Assembly (NCBI RefSeq): GCF_000383915.1
Contig: NZ_KB912942.1
Location: 3,331,195 to 3,395,194, forward strand
DNA: 64,000 nt
Reading direction: 5' to 3'
Origin: Amycolatopsis benzoatilytica AK 16/65
GTDB taxonomy: Bacteria; Actinomycetota; Actinomycetes; Mycobacteriales; Pseudonocardiaceae
The notes below the pieces were generated by a model. The model did no database searches and was not told the origin of the DNA. It saw only the letters and a program-made list of their open reading frames with translations. A program made the translations under genes and the position numbers. Of the stretch, positions 7,807-16,341 are shown in pieces. Each line of letters opens with the position of its first letter. The stretch's first letter is position 1.

Positions 7807-8422
7807 CCCGAGCCGCGCCGCGGCCGCCGCGGCAGCGGGATGACACGGCGCTGACGTCACCGACCCCAGCGGAACTGAGCCTGGCACCGGATCTGTTACG
7901 CCGCTTCAGGTTCGCAGGCTGATCCGCAGGCCGGACGCCTGCGCCCAGTCTCCCAACGGGTTCGAAGACGCGTGCCCGGCCGGCCTCGCGTCGGCCGGGC
8001 ACGCCCGCTATCCCTGCGGTCCGTCCTGAACGCGCACCGGAGCCCACCCCAGCGAGACGCCGGTAGCTCGACGACCAGGGCCGCGACTTCCCTGCCGCAC
8101 CACAGCCTTGCCGCCCACAGTCTTGCCGCAACACAGCCCTGCCGCGCCACAACCCTGTCGCAGCACTGCCCTGCCAGCATTCAGCCCGCGCGGCCTCCAT
8201 CGCCGAACCCGCCGGACTCCGCCGACTCGGCCTGCGGCAGTCCACGGCGGCCCCGGGCAGCCAGCTTGTTCTCCCTCGCTGCTCGCCGCTCGATTAAGGC
8301 TGGTGCCGCGCCCTCTCGCCTCATTTCTCCTTAGCTGTGAGGCGATGTGCAGGCGCTGTGAGGTTGCTGTGGATCCCCCTTCCCGGGGTGCTTCCCGGCC
8401 GTCCGCGTGGTCATCTAGATAC
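7807..8422. other. 616-bp intergenic region
   Basis: No convincing gene lies here on either strand; open frames have no ribosome site and no family resemblance. It holds an approximately 16-bp tandem repeat (8092-8186). Just before the protease gene a TAGATA box (8416-8421) ends seven bases before GTG 8429, which would fit a leaderless promoter. Confidence 0.5.
8092..8186. repeat. 16-bp tandem repeat, six imperfect units
   Basis: Six adjacent units close to CTGCCGCACCACAGCC run from 8092 to 8186 (one unit is 15 bases). Units one, three and four are the most alike; the last diverges. The period is not a multiple of three, so it does not look like a coding repeat. Confidence 0.75.
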
Positions 8423-9340
8423 GTGAAGGTGACCGTTTCCCGTACCGCGCTCGTGGTCTGCGCCGCAGCCGTGCTCGTCGCGACCGGCAGCGCCAACGCC
8501 GTCGTCACGACTGCTGACGTGACCGGCACGGCGGAGGCCGCGCCGAGCAAGGCGGGCAACGCCAGCGCCTCCCCGTCGCCCACCACCACCGCGCCCAGCA
8601 CCTCGGGAACCGCGACCACCGCTCCGTCGGCCACCGCTCCGTCCGCCGCCGGCACTCCGAGCCCCACCAGCTCCTCCCCCGCCAGCGCTCCGAGCGCCCC
8701 CGTCGCCAACGCGGACAGCGCCCCGGTCGCGAGTGCGGCAGTCGGCGCGTTGTTCTCCGGCGGCAAGCACTTCTGCTCCGCAAGTGTCGTGCACAGCCCC
8801 GGTGGCGACCTGATCCTCACCGCCGCGCACTGCGTCAACGGGGACGTCACCGCCATCAGCTTCGAGCCCGGTTACCACGACGGCATCGCGCCTTACGGCA
8901 GCTGGCAGGTCACCGCCGCGACGATCGCGGACGGGTGGACCTCCTCGGCCGACCCGGACCTGGATTTCGCGTTCCTCAAGGTCGCCCAGCCCGGTCCGGC
9001 GAGCCTCGAAAGCCTGACCGGCGCCAACCTGCTCGGCACCGACCAAGGGTTCTCGCACACCATCACCCTCACCGGCTACCCCGACGGCTCCGAACGGCCC
9101 GTCGTCTGCACTGGCACCACCACGCAGTCCGACACCTACCAGCAACGCGTCGCCTGCCCCGGCTTCCCGGACGGCACCAGCGGCGGCCCCTGGGTGATCA
9201 ACGCCGACCCGAACACCGGCCTGGGCACCGTCGTCGGCGCGATCGGCGGGTACCAGACCGGCGGCGACACCGCGGATGTCTCCTACAGCGCCTACTTCGA
9301 CGGCGACGTCGCCCAGCTGTACAACACCGCCATCAGCTGA
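8423..9340 (+). CDS. secreted trypsin-like serine protease
   Basis: About 305 residues. A signal peptide (VSRTALVVCAAAVLVATGSANA) precedes a Ser/Thr/Pro/Ala-rich linker of about 75 residues and a chymotrypsin-fold (S1) domain. The catalytic triad is visible: H in LTAAHCVNGD, D in DPDLDFAFLKV and S in DGTSGGPWVI. Four cysteines (CSASVV...AHC and VVC...VACPGF) could make two disulfides. It would act outside the cell, perhaps near the wall given the linker. The start is uncertain: GTG 8423 has no ribosome site, and GTG 8429 follows a TAGATA box at seven bases, suggesting leaderless translation there. The gene stands alone. Confidence 0.9.
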   Translation: MKVTVSRTALVVCAAAVLVATGSANAVVTTADVTGTAEAAPSKAGNASASPSPTTTAPSTSGTATTAPSATAPSAAGTPSPTSSSPASAPSAPVANADSAPVASAAVGALFSGGKHFCSASVVHSPGGDLILTAAHCVNGDVTAISFEPGYHDGIAPYGSWQVTAATIADGWTSSADPDLDFAFLKVAQPGPASLESLTGANLLGTDQGFSHTITLTGYPDGSERPVVCTGTTTQSDTYQQRVACPGFPDGTSGGPWVINADPNTGLGTVVGAIGGYQTGGDTADVSYSAYFDGDVAQLYNTAIS

Positions 9341-9565
9341 CCCTCCGCGAGGCAGCTCGGCCGAGCACCTCGATTGGACCGGACCAGCAGCACGCGCCGA
9401 GCGCACGGCCGGCTCCGGTTCCCCACCCGAACCGAGCAACCGCTCGCCCTGCCCGCGGAGCGACCTCGATCAGAGAATCCGCGGCTGCCTCCAGCCGAAC
9501 TCCGCGCCACCAGCAAGCTGACCGGCTCGTCGAGCGCTCGGCTGAGCGCGCGGCGGAATCCGCCC

Positions 9566-10480
9566 TCAGGTCGAGCTGGGCGGCGCAACAGGCGCCTGAT
9601 GCAGCGAAAGATTTTGTCCGGCGTGCTCGTCCGCGGCCCACGCGCCCGAGTCCGCTGTCCAGGTCTGGCCGGCGAAGCTCACCTTGTCGATGCCCAGTTT
9701 CGCCGCGCGGCCGACCAGCCAGCTCGCGATCCGCCAGCCTTCCGCCGGCGGGTGCGCACCGCTCAGCCGTGCGGTGCCGAGTTCGGCGCTGGCTGCCGCC
9801 ACCAGGTCCGCGGGCGGGCTCAGCGTCAGATTCCGGCAGGTAAGGGCGGCCGGGTATTGGCCGGTCAGCGCACCGCCCAGGGCTGCGGCCTCGTCTTCCC
9901 ACTGTGCGTACGCGTCCGGCGCGCCGGAGCGCTGCACCGCCTGTGCGGCTTCCGTGATCGGGAGGGTCTGCCAGTTGTCGAGTTTCGCGAGCTTCTTGTA
10001 GAACTCCGTCGCCGCGTAAACCGGGTCCTGCAGCTGGGCGGGCGTGCCCCAGCCCTGGCTCGGACGCTGCTGGAACAGACCGACCGAGTCGCGGTCGCCG
10101 CCGCTCAGGTTGCGGAGTTTCGATTCCTGCAGCGCGGTCGCCAAGGCCACCGTGACGGCGTGCGCGGGCAAGCCCTGCTTGACGCCGACGGCGGCGATCG
10201 TCGCGGCGTTGCCCATCGCGTCCGGTTGCAGCGTGTACTGCGGGGCCGATGCGTCGTTCGGGCCCTTCGGCAGGGCGACGGTGCAGCCGGGGGTCTTCAC
10301 CGCGTTGTTGCTGGAAAACATGACCACTACGACGACCACGGCCGCGAGAGCCACGACGACCGCTGCGATCGCCGCCTTCACGCCAAACCCGCGCACCCGC
10401 TGCCCGCCCTTCCCCTGCACACTTCCGGTGCGCACAGTCTGCCCGGCAGGTCCGGCAGCGGGGCGTGCGGGTCGGCTCAT
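9566..10480 (-). CDS. membrane-anchored protein with lysozyme-like domain
   Basis: 304 residues. A basic cytoplasmic N-terminus (to about residue 33) is followed by one strong membrane helix (VKAAIAAVVVALAAVVVVVV) and an extracytoplasmic domain. The segment ALATALQESKLRNL...GDRDSVGLFQQRPSQGWG resembles the catalytic Glu and GLxQ motifs of lytic-transglycosylase folds, so peptidoglycan binding or cleavage is possible. Such proteins are widespread in actinobacteria but mostly uncharacterised. Its ATG overlaps the stop of the upstream PHP gene by four bases (ATGA), indicating one transcript and translational coupling. The call is from motifs; activity is unproven. Confidence 0.75.
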   Translation of the reverse strand: MSRPARPAAGPAGQTVRTGSVQGKGGQRVRGFGVKAAIAAVVVALAAVVVVVVMFSSNNAVKTPGCTVALPKGPNDASAPQYTLQPDAMGNAATIAAVGVKQGLPAHAVTVALATALQESKLRNLSGGDRDSVGLFQQRPSQGWGTPAQLQDPVYAATEFYKKLAKLDNWQTLPITEAAQAVQRSGAPDAYAQWEDEAAALGGALTGQYPAALTCRNLTLSPPADLVAAASAELGTARLSGAHPPAEGWRIASWLVGRAAKLGIDKVSFAGQTWTADSGAWAADEHAGQNLSLHQAPVAPPSST

Positions 10481-12003
10481 CCGGCGTCGGGCGCGCCCAG
10501 GAAGATCGGGTTCGACATGGCGACCATCGCGTTCGGCGTAGTCGTCTTCGGGCCGCCCGACGGACGCCGGACCTCGACGCGCACCCAGCGGCTGTAGCGC
10601 GGGTATGTCGTCCACGCGACGGTCGCGGCACCGGACTCCGGCACCGTCTCGCTGTGCTCCGGGCCGAGCTGGTCGAGGAAGGTCACGGTGGTGCCTGGCA
10701 CGCCGCGGACGACCGCGCGCACCTCGACCGGAGTGCCAGTGCCCGCGACCAGCCGGCCGCCGATGCCCGCGGTGCGGCCCGCGCCGGAGACCGAGAAGTC
10801 CAGCTGCACGTCTTTCGACTCGGCGAGCCACGACCGCCCCGCCTTGAGCCCGGCGAGCAGCTCCGCCCGGCCGAGCCGGTCCGCCTGGACGACCGTGTGC
10901 GGCAGCGCGACGGTCTGATCCGGGTTGTGCGCGTCCGAGTCGCCGATCGCCGGGATCCAGCGGCCGCCGCGCAGCAGTCCGTCCCAGTGCGTGACGCTCG
11001 CTTCGTCGTCCGCCGTCCACGGACCGTTCCAGACCTCGACCAGGTCGGCGATCTCGTAGGCGAACTCGTACGTGCAGCCGAAGCAGTTCGCGAACGGATG
11101 CGCGGCGGTGACCAGGCCGCCCGCCCGGTGCACCTGGTCGGTGAACCGGCGGAAGTCGGCCGGGTCGGCCGCTCGGTAGCGCCAGTCGATCCAGGTGCCG
11201 GCCGGCAGGCCGATGGCCGGCCAGTGCCCGGACCGCGTCGTGACCTCCTCGCCGTTCAGGATGAGCAGATCGTCGGTCGCGTAGTTGCCCCACACCAGCT
11301 GCGAGCTGGACGTGTTGTGGTCGGTGGACACGATGAAGTCCAGCCCGGCCGCTCGGGCGTCGGCCACCAGCTGCTCCGGGGTGCGCCGGCCGTCGGAGTA
11401 GACGGTGTGCAGGTGCGAGTCGCCGCGGTACCAGGAGCGGCCGCGATCGCGCGCGGGCGCCGTGAGCGGCGCCGGGTTCGGCTGGAACGGCGCGGCGGTG
11501 TCGCGGCCGAACGTCAGCGTGATGTCGACGCGGTAGTTGAGCCCCTGCGGCGCGACGGTGTACGGGCCGAGGATCACGTGCCAGCGCCCGGGCGTGATCG
11601 GCCCGGCGAGATACCCGGGGGTCGCCTCCGCTGCGCTGATCGAAAACCGGTCGCGGAATCCGCCCGACCAGCCCCGGAATCCGCGGCGGTTGCCGAGTTC
11701 GTACCCTTCCGGGCCGAACATCCCGATATCGCAAGCATTCCCGCGAGTGCCGGCGGGCACCGACGGCCGGTCGTAGGAGTAGACGACGTCGATCTGCTTC
11801 ACGCCGCGCGGCACGTCGACCGGCAGGTAGTACCAGTCCGGCACGTCCGGCTGGAGGGTGCCGGTCACCGTTTTCGTCTGCTGCCCGGCGCCGGGCGCGG
11901 GCGCCGCGAACGCGACGCCCGGCAACATGCCCATCGCCGCCCCGGCCGCGACGACGCCGCCGGCCCGGAACAGGTTGCGCCGATTGAGTTCCCCAGTGGA
12001 CAT
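10477..12003 (-). CDS. Tat-exported PHP-domain metallophosphoesterase (CehA/McbA family)
   Basis: 508 residues starting at ATG 12003. The N-terminus LNRRNLFRAGGVVAAGAA followed by GVAFAAPAPG is a twin-arginine signal. A beta-rich N-terminal domain (about 45-185) precedes a PHP domain with YRGDSHLHTVYSDG, FIVSTDHNTSS, LILNGEEVTT, GGLVTAAHPF and IPAIGDSDAHN, which supply the metal-binding His and Asp residues. The CehA/McbA group includes carbaryl hydrolase-like enzymes; the natural substrate here may be a phospho- or carboxyl ester. Folding with metals before export fits Tat use. It is cotranscribed with the overlapping lysozyme-fold gene, so an envelope role is plausible. Confidence 0.88.
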   Translation of the reverse strand: MSTGELNRRNLFRAGGVVAAGAAMGMLPGVAFAAPAPGAGQQTKTVTGTLQPDVPDWYYLPVDVPRGVKQIDVVYSYDRPSVPAGTRGNACDIGMFGPEGYELGNRRGFRGWSGGFRDRFSISAAEATPGYLAGPITPGRWHVILGPYTVAPQGLNYRVDITLTFGRDTAAPFQPNPAPLTAPARDRGRSWYRGDSHLHTVYSDGRRTPEQLVADARAAGLDFIVSTDHNTSSSQLVWGNYATDDLLILNGEEVTTRSGHWPAIGLPAGTWIDWRYRAADPADFRRFTDQVHRAGGLVTAAHPFANCFGCTYEFAYEIADLVEVWNGPWTADDEASVTHWDGLLRGGRWIPAIGDSDAHNPDQTVALPHTVVQADRLGRAELLAGLKAGRSWLAESKDVQLDFSVSGAGRTAGIGGRLVAGTGTPVEVRAVVRGVPGTTVTFLDQLGPEHSETVPESGAATVAWTTYPRYSRWVRVEVRRPSGGPKTTTPNAMVAMSNPIFLGAPDAG

Positions 12004-12259
12004 GCCTACCTCCGCGGATGAGAAGTCGCGCCGACGCTAGCCCCAGTCAGCACGGGCTTCAACGCCGTTCGGGTGAACAGTCGGCAACCCGGCTTTGGCC
12101 TGGACGGTCCGCGGGGCGGCGGTGAGCGCTGGCCGCGGTCACCTGTCAGTTCACGGTCAGCACCCAACCCGACCTCACCGCCCAGCACGCCCACGTCCTG
12201 CACGCCCTCGCCGCCCAGGACGCCCTCGCCACTCACCCGCCCTCACCGCCCCTCACCGC

Positions 12260-13060
12260 TCAGCCCGCCCCGCCGCTCGCCTCCGCGACCCGGTCCAGCC
12301 ACTCCTCCACCAGTGCCTCGAACAACGCCGGCTGCTCGAACTGCAGGTTGTGCCCCGCCCGGTCCAGCACCGCGTAACTCGCCCTCGGGTAGTGCCCCAG
12401 CAGCGCGTACTGCTCCGCGAACCCGGTCGACGCGTCCTGCCGTCCGCAGACGATCAGGGCCGGTTTCCGGTACCGCGGGCCGCTTTCCGGGTCTTCGGCC
12501 AGCGGCCACGCGGTCCGCATCCGGTCCAGTGCGGCGAAATCCGCTATCGCCAGGCCGGGCGCGACGTCGGCGCGGAACCGGGCCAGCGTTTCCGCGGACT
12601 GGACCACCGCCAGGCCCCCGTACTCCTCGGCCTCCGCCGGGTCGAGCGCCGCCAGCAGGCCCGGGTCCGCGCGCACGACCGTGTGCTCGGGCACGTCCCG
12701 CTCCAGCGTCGGCACCGGGCGCCCGACCGGGCAGACCAGCGCCAGCCCGGACACCTGCGCTGGCCGCGCGTGCGCCAGCCCGCGGGCCAGATAACCCCCG
12801 TACGACTCGCCGACCAGGAGGAACGGCTCGTCGCCGAGCACCTCGTCGACCAGTCCGCTCAGCGCGGCGAGCAGGTCGTCCGACCCGCGTGCGGACCCGG
12901 CCGGCGACCGCCCCATCCCGGGCAGGTCCGGGTACAGCCGCCGGTAGCCGGGCCGCCGCTCGAAGACCGGTTCCAGGCAGCCGGTCATCAAGCGGTGATC
13001 CGGCGTCCAGCCGTGGACGGCCAGCACCGGCGTGCCGGTGCCGTGTTCGACGTAGTGCAT
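12260..13060 (-). CDS. alpha/beta hydrolase
   Basis: 266 residues from ATG 13060, preceded by GGGGAG. The alpha/beta-hydrolase fold is shown by LAVHGWTPDHR (oxyanion region), the nucleophile elbow LLVGESYGGYLARG (Ser), PALIVCGRQDASTG (acid Asp on the strand-7 loop) and DRAGHNLQFEQP (catalytic His). It probably cleaves an ester, lactone or C-C bond in the cytoplasm; no signal peptide is present and the substrate cannot be told. The gene stands alone. The 12004-12259 gap before the PHP gene is pyrimidine-rich and shows no other feature. Confidence 0.88.
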   Translation of the reverse strand: MHYVEHGTGTPVLAVHGWTPDHRLMTGCLEPVFERRPGYRRLYPDLPGMGRSPAGSARGSDDLLAALSGLVDEVLGDEPFLLVGESYGGYLARGLAHARPAQVSGLALVCPVGRPVPTLERDVPEHTVVRADPGLLAALDPAEAEEYGGLAVVQSAETLARFRADVAPGLAIADFAALDRMRTAWPLAEDPESGPRYRKPALIVCGRQDASTGFAEQYALLGHYPRASYAVLDRAGHNLQFEQPALFEALVEEWLDRVAEASGGAG

Positions 13061-13208
13061 GAACTCCCCATCGTCTCGACCTCGCGATCCGGTCGGCACT
13101 GGTGTACCCCAGGGCACCGACAGTTTCGGGACGAACAGCCGGAGCACCCGACGGGAAGAACTCGCCGGCGGCAAGCCAAACGCATTTCCGGGAGAATTGA
13201 CCGGACTG

Positions 13209-13370
13209 TTATCCGCGTGAGCTGATCAATTCTCTTTCCGATTCCGGGCGGCCTTCGGCCGGCCGGCGCGGAACACAAGCAAGCAGAAGAATCCCTGCCA
13301 CGACGCCCAGGAGCACGTGGCCGGCGACGGCACACAATCCGCACAATGCGGTCCATAGGACGATCTTCAT
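13209..13370 (-). CDS. possible small single-pass membrane protein
   Basis: An ORF of 53 codons starting at ATG 13370. The product begins MKIVLWTALCGLCAVAGH, continues VLLGVVAGILLLACVP as one hydrophobic segment, and ends in a charged tail (RRPAEGRPESERELISSRG). The basic-hydrophobic-charged layout looks like a real membrane peptide. Against it, codons are less GC-biased than the neighbours and no strong ribosome site is present. It lies 148 bases upstream of the alpha/beta hydrolase on the same strand. Function unknown. Confidence 0.35.
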   Translation of the reverse strand: MKIVLWTALCGLCAVAGHVLLGVVAGILLLACVPRRPAEGRPESERELISSRG

Positions 13371-13442
13371 TCACCGAGTGTAGGGCGGCGAACAATCGAC
13401 GTCCGGATACTTGGGAAAGACTTAGGGTTGGCCGGCGCCGGA

Positions 13443-13479
13443 TTCCGGACCCGTCCGGAACGGAAAGGGTTGCCTTTCC
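13443..13479. promoter_or_regulatory. two adjacent palindromes upstream of the 2H phosphoesterase gene
   Basis: TTCCGGAC-cc-GTCCGGAA (13443-13460) is a perfect 8-bp inverted repeat. It is followed by GGAAAGG-gttg-CCTTTCC (13462-13479). They lie about 60-100 bases before the GTG start at 13541, in operator or leader position. No regulator can be assigned. Confidence 0.35.
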
Positions 13480-13540
13480 TTTCCCGGCGGAGGCGGGACT
13501 GTCCGCGCGGCGGGCGGCGGCGTCCGGCAGGATCGGGAAC

Positions 13541-14062
13541 GTGCCCACGCCCGGAACCAGCGCCCTCGTCGTGACGCTCCCGTCCGCCGTCGTCCTGCTC
13601 GAAACCGCGGCGGCCGTCGACCCCGGTCTCGTCCGCCCCGGCCTCCCGCCGCACGTCACCGCCTTGTACCCGTTCCTGCCCGCGGACCGGCTCACCGAGC
13701 GGATCGACGCCGAGGTGCGCCAGCTAGCCAGCGAGTTCCCGCAAACCGACGTGCCGCTGACCGACCTGGTCACCGCCCCCGGGTTCGTCGCGGCCGCGGC
13801 GCCGGCGCTCCAGCCCCTCGCGGACGCCGTTTGCGATCACTGGCCGGGCGTGCCGCCGTACGGCGGCCGTTTCGGACCTCATCCCCCAGCGCACCTGACG
13901 ATCGCTCTTGGCGGCACTGACGAACAGCGCGCCGAAGCGGCCGACAGGGCCCGCGCAGCGCTGCCGCTCACTGCGTTGGCGGACACGCTGCATCTGGTCG
14001 TGCTCACCGAACAGGGCTGGCAGCTCCGGGTGTCGGCGAACCTCGGAATGCCTGCGCGATAG
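13541..14062 (+). CDS. 2'-5' RNA ligase / 2H phosphoesterase family protein
   Basis: 173 residues from GTG 13541, with AGGA about 10 bases before. Two HxT motifs mark the 2H superfamily: HVTALYPFLP near residue 43 and HLTIALGGTD near residue 118. The fold is the two-lobed LigT/cyclic phosphodiesterase type, which acts on 2',3'-cyclic phosphates or 2'-5' RNA bonds. The real substrate is unknown. The 3' end overlaps the convergent MAB_1171c-type gene by 59 bases, an unusual antisense overlap that could affect both. Confidence 0.85.
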   Translation: MPTPGTSALVVTLPSAVVLLETAAAVDPGLVRPGLPPHVTALYPFLPADRLTERIDAEVRQLASEFPQTDVPLTDLVTAPGFVAAAAPALQPLADAVCDHWPGVPPYGGRFGPHPPAHLTIALGGTDEQRAEAADRARAALPLTALADTLHLVVLTEQGWQLRVSANLGMPAR

Positions 14063-15080
14063 CCCGCAGCCGTGCGACGTCAGCGGCGAAGGCGGTCTCT
14101 TCGGACAGTTCCGGCACTTCGTCCGACGCAGTGTTCGCGGAGCTGCGAAGCACCTGTACAGCCGCAGCGGGCGACAGGGAAGGACCGACGCCAGACAGCA
14201 GCAGACCATCGTTGATCTCGCTCATCATGGTCAACAGTCGTTCCCTGCCAGTGCCCGCGACGTCCTCGAGCCGTACGACGTCCGGGTAACGCGCGGCCAG
14301 GTATTCGCGCAACGGCCGCAGCTTCGCCCGCGTCCGCGCGTCGCGCACGGCGCGCCCTGCGGCAGGCAACGCGGGCACGACCAGGCCGACGACGATCAGC
14401 AAGACCGAGACCGCCGGAAAGCCCACTGCCAGGGAACATCGGACCGTCGAGAACGCTCCGCGACACAGTTTCATGACCGGATGCGCCGCCGTCACGTCAG
14501 CGACCAGGTCGACCAGTTTGCCTGCCAGGTAGGCAAAGGCGAAGGCACACGCAACAAGCAGGATGCCCAGCCCGGCCCGCAGCGCGCCGGTACCTGCGCG
14601 TACCGCGCCCGCGGACACGACAGCGATGTCCGCGACCGCGAAGCCCAGGTACAGCGTGTACACGGCGATGTAGACCACGAGCGTCGGATTTGACCGGTAG
14701 AGCGTGTCGAAGAGGCCTACGCCGGTTGGCAGCCCTCGTGTCGCGAAGAAGGACGCCGTCAGCACGACGAGCGCCGTGACCAACGCCCCGAGCCGCGCGC
14801 GCCGTCGACGCTCCGCTACGCCGCCGATCTCCGCGACAGTCACTTCGATGCCGTACGCAGCCACCATTGTCGCGAGGTTGGACAGCAAGCGGCCAAGGCT
14901 CGGGTACAGCTGACTCTCGACCGCCTGCGCGCTGTCGGCGAGCAGGCAGAAGGCAACCCCGAGTGCGATCAGGCTGGTCGCCAGACCGGCGCCAGCGCCA
15001 GACCGGCGCGCTCGCACCGCGCGCCAGATACCGACGGCGAGAGAGAACAGGCCGACCCCAAAGAACAGCGCGTCGATCAT
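14004..15080 (-). CDS. MAB_1171c-type polytopic membrane protein (putative transporter)
   Basis: 358 residues. Seven or so hydrophobic segments occupy residues 1-240 (for example IDALFFGVGLFSLAVGIW, LGALVTALVVLTASFFA, VVYIAVYTLYLGFAVADIAV, SVLLIVVGLVVPALPAAG). A soluble C-terminal tail follows (RAVRDARTRAKLRPLREYLA..., LTMMSEINDGLLL). The layout and the location just after an ImmA/IrrE protease and an XRE regulator match the actinobacterial family called MAB_1171c putative transporter, whose function is unknown. The start is ATG 15080, seven bases after the protease stop codon, so it is in the same operon. It overlaps the convergent 2H phosphoesterase gene at its 3' end. Confidence 0.78.
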   Translation of the reverse strand: MIDALFFGVGLFSLAVGIWRAVRARRSGAGAGLATSLIALGVAFCLLADSAQAVESQLYPSLGRLLSNLATMVAAYGIEVTVAEIGGVAERRRRARLGALVTALVVLTASFFATRGLPTGVGLFDTLYRSNPTLVVYIAVYTLYLGFAVADIAVVSAGAVRAGTGALRAGLGILLVACAFAFAYLAGKLVDLVADVTAAHPVMKLCRGAFSTVRCSLAVGFPAVSVLLIVVGLVVPALPAAGRAVRDARTRAKLRPLREYLAARYPDVVRLEDVAGTGRERLLTMMSEINDGLLLSGVGPSLSPAAAVQVLRSSANTASDEVPELSEETAFAADVARLRAIAQAFRGSPTPGAASPVR

Positions 15081-15087
15081 CCGCGCG

Positions 15088-15687
15088 CTACCCGAGCAGC
15101 GACGCGAAGCGCCGCGCGCGATCGGCAGCCGGACCAGACGCGCCCGGCCGCAGCTGCGCGTCTTCCGAGGTGGCGGCGCTCATCAGGAACACGGCAATGA
15201 GCTCCGCTTCGTATTCGTCCGCATGAGTCGTGACGCGAGTCAGCAAGTGCGACAGCAGGTGCGCGCTGAGGTCAGGAGCAACAGCAGCCGCTTCCGCCTC
15301 GGTGAGCACGCACTCGCCGCGGTGCTCGCACAGCAGGTGGGCGATCTCGTGCGCGATGATGTGGTCCTGATGCAGCGGTGAGGTCCCCGCCGCGTATGCG
15401 ATCAGGTCGAAGTCCTCGTGCCGCTGCCACGCCCCGGACGGCTGACCGGGCGCGTAGTCCACGGCGACCAGGTCGATGTCCCGTCCGCGATGCTGCTCCA
15501 GCCGGTCGATCCACGCGTTCATCGACCACGGCCGCGGCGCCGGCACGTGCCGCAGCAGGTCGCGCACCCGCGTACGGGCGCGTACACGCACGCTTGGATC
15601 GATGTCCCCTCCCGAGGAGATCGGCGGCTGGACCAGCCGTGTGCACCAGGGCGCATCCGGCACTCCCAGCATAGCCGTCTGGATCAC
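15088..15687 (-). CDS. ImmA/IrrE-family metallopeptidase
   Basis: 199 residues. The zinc protease motif HIIAHEIAHLLCEHRGEC (HExxH) lies near residue 113, and a second acidic region EYEAELIAVFLM follows, typical of ImmA/IrrE (COG2856) proteins. These cleave a cognate XRE-type repressor, as ImmA does with ImmR in ICEBs1 and IrrE with DdrO. The GTG start (15687) overlaps the stop of the XRE gene by four bases, so regulator and protease are coupled. The likely target is the neighbouring XRE protein. No integrase or mobile element is nearby, so this seems a resident stress or membrane switch. Confidence 0.88.
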   Translation of the reverse strand: MIQTAMLGVPDAPWCTRLVQPPISSGGDIDPSVRVRARTRVRDLLRHVPAPRPWSMNAWIDRLEQHRGRDIDLVAVDYAPGQPSGAWQRHEDFDLIAYAAGTSPLHQDHIIAHEIAHLLCEHRGECVLTEAEAAAVAPDLSAHLLSHLLTRVTTHADEYEAELIAVFLMSAATSEDAQLRPGASGPAADRARRFASLLG

Positions 15688-16127
15688 TCCGGCTTGCGCC
15701 CGCGCCGGGTGCGCTCGCGTCCCGCGGTGTAGCTGCCGAGCTGGTCCATCAGGGCGGAAACGGTCTCCCGATCGCGCGGGGACAGCCGCATCGCGCGCTG
15801 CGCCAGGTCGCGAGCCTGGGTGTCGCGCCAGGCGACGACGTTGGCGACCTGCTCGTCGACCTGGCCGGCGACCTCGTCGTCGAAGAAGTAGGTGACCGGC
15901 ACGCCGAAGAACTTGGCGAGCGCCTGGATGTGCGAGCGCTTCGGGTCGCGGCGGGCGCCGACGGCGAGCTGCTGCACGTGGGTGGCGGACATGGTTACCC
16001 CGGTGACGTCGGCGACGCCCTGGGCGATCTCCCGGTAGGAGTACGGCTTGCGGTCCGGGGGATGCACCGTCGCGATGAGGTGCGCGAGCCGCCGCGCGAA
16101 GCTGCTCTCCTCCGCTTGCTCGGCCAT
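15684..16127 (-). CDS. XRE-family transcriptional regulator (ImmR/DdrO-like partner)
   Basis: 147 residues from ATG 16127, with GGGGGA upstream. The helix-turn-helix covers about residues 10-80: FARRLAHLIATVHPP, YREIAQGVADVTGVTMSATH, VQQLAVGARRDPKRSHIQAL, AKFFGVPVTYFF. A short C-terminal part follows (LAQRAMRLSPRDRETVSALM). The YREIA...VT.S..HVQQL...R..P...HI..LA.FFGVP.TYFF pattern is widespread in actinomycetes next to ImmA genes. A palindrome GACAC-cag-GTGTC lies about 60 bases upstream and overlaps the divergent epimerase promoter, so it may repress both itself and the epimerase unit. An upstream in-frame ATG at 16229 would run through that palindrome and is disfavoured. Confidence 0.88.
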   Translation of the reverse strand: MAEQAEESSFARRLAHLIATVHPPDRKPYSYREIAQGVADVTGVTMSATHVQQLAVGARRDPKRSHIQALAKFFGVPVTYFFDDEVAGQVDEQVANVVAWRDTQARDLAQRAMRLSPRDRETVSALMDQLGSYTAGRERTRRGRKPE

Positions 16128-16186
16128 GCCGTCCCCCAACACCGTCTTGTCCGCGTGACAGGAGTCAGCATAACCGTCACGGAAAC

Positions 16187-16215
16187 TTGACACCAGGTGT
16201 CCTGTTACGGATACA
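16187..16215 (+). promoter_or_regulatory. sigma70-type promoter overlapped by a GACAC/GTGTC palindrome
   Basis: TTGACA (16187-16192), a 17-base spacer and GATACA (16210-16215) form a near-consensus housekeeping promoter reading toward the epimerase gene at 16342. The palindrome GACACCAGGTGTC (16189-16201) covers the -35 and part of the spacer, an ideal repressor site. The divergent XRE regulator is the obvious candidate to bind it. Confidence 0.6.
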
Positions 16216-16341
16216 CTCTCCTCGCGCATCGTTTAGAAAACTAAACACCGGGATCCGCGTGCGGCCGCTGGGGGTGACCGCACGCGGTCCCACCCTTGTC
16301 CGCACATGGCATACACAGGGTGCGGCGGTAGGTTGTGCGCC

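Noticed and set aside
7896..8180. Minus-strand small ORF through the tandem repeat
   Set aside because: No ribosome site, a repeat period of 16 that breaks the frame pattern, and no recognisable protein features.
8092..8186. Possible CRISPR array
   Set aside because: Units are adjacent with no unique spacers, imperfect, and no cas genes are near.
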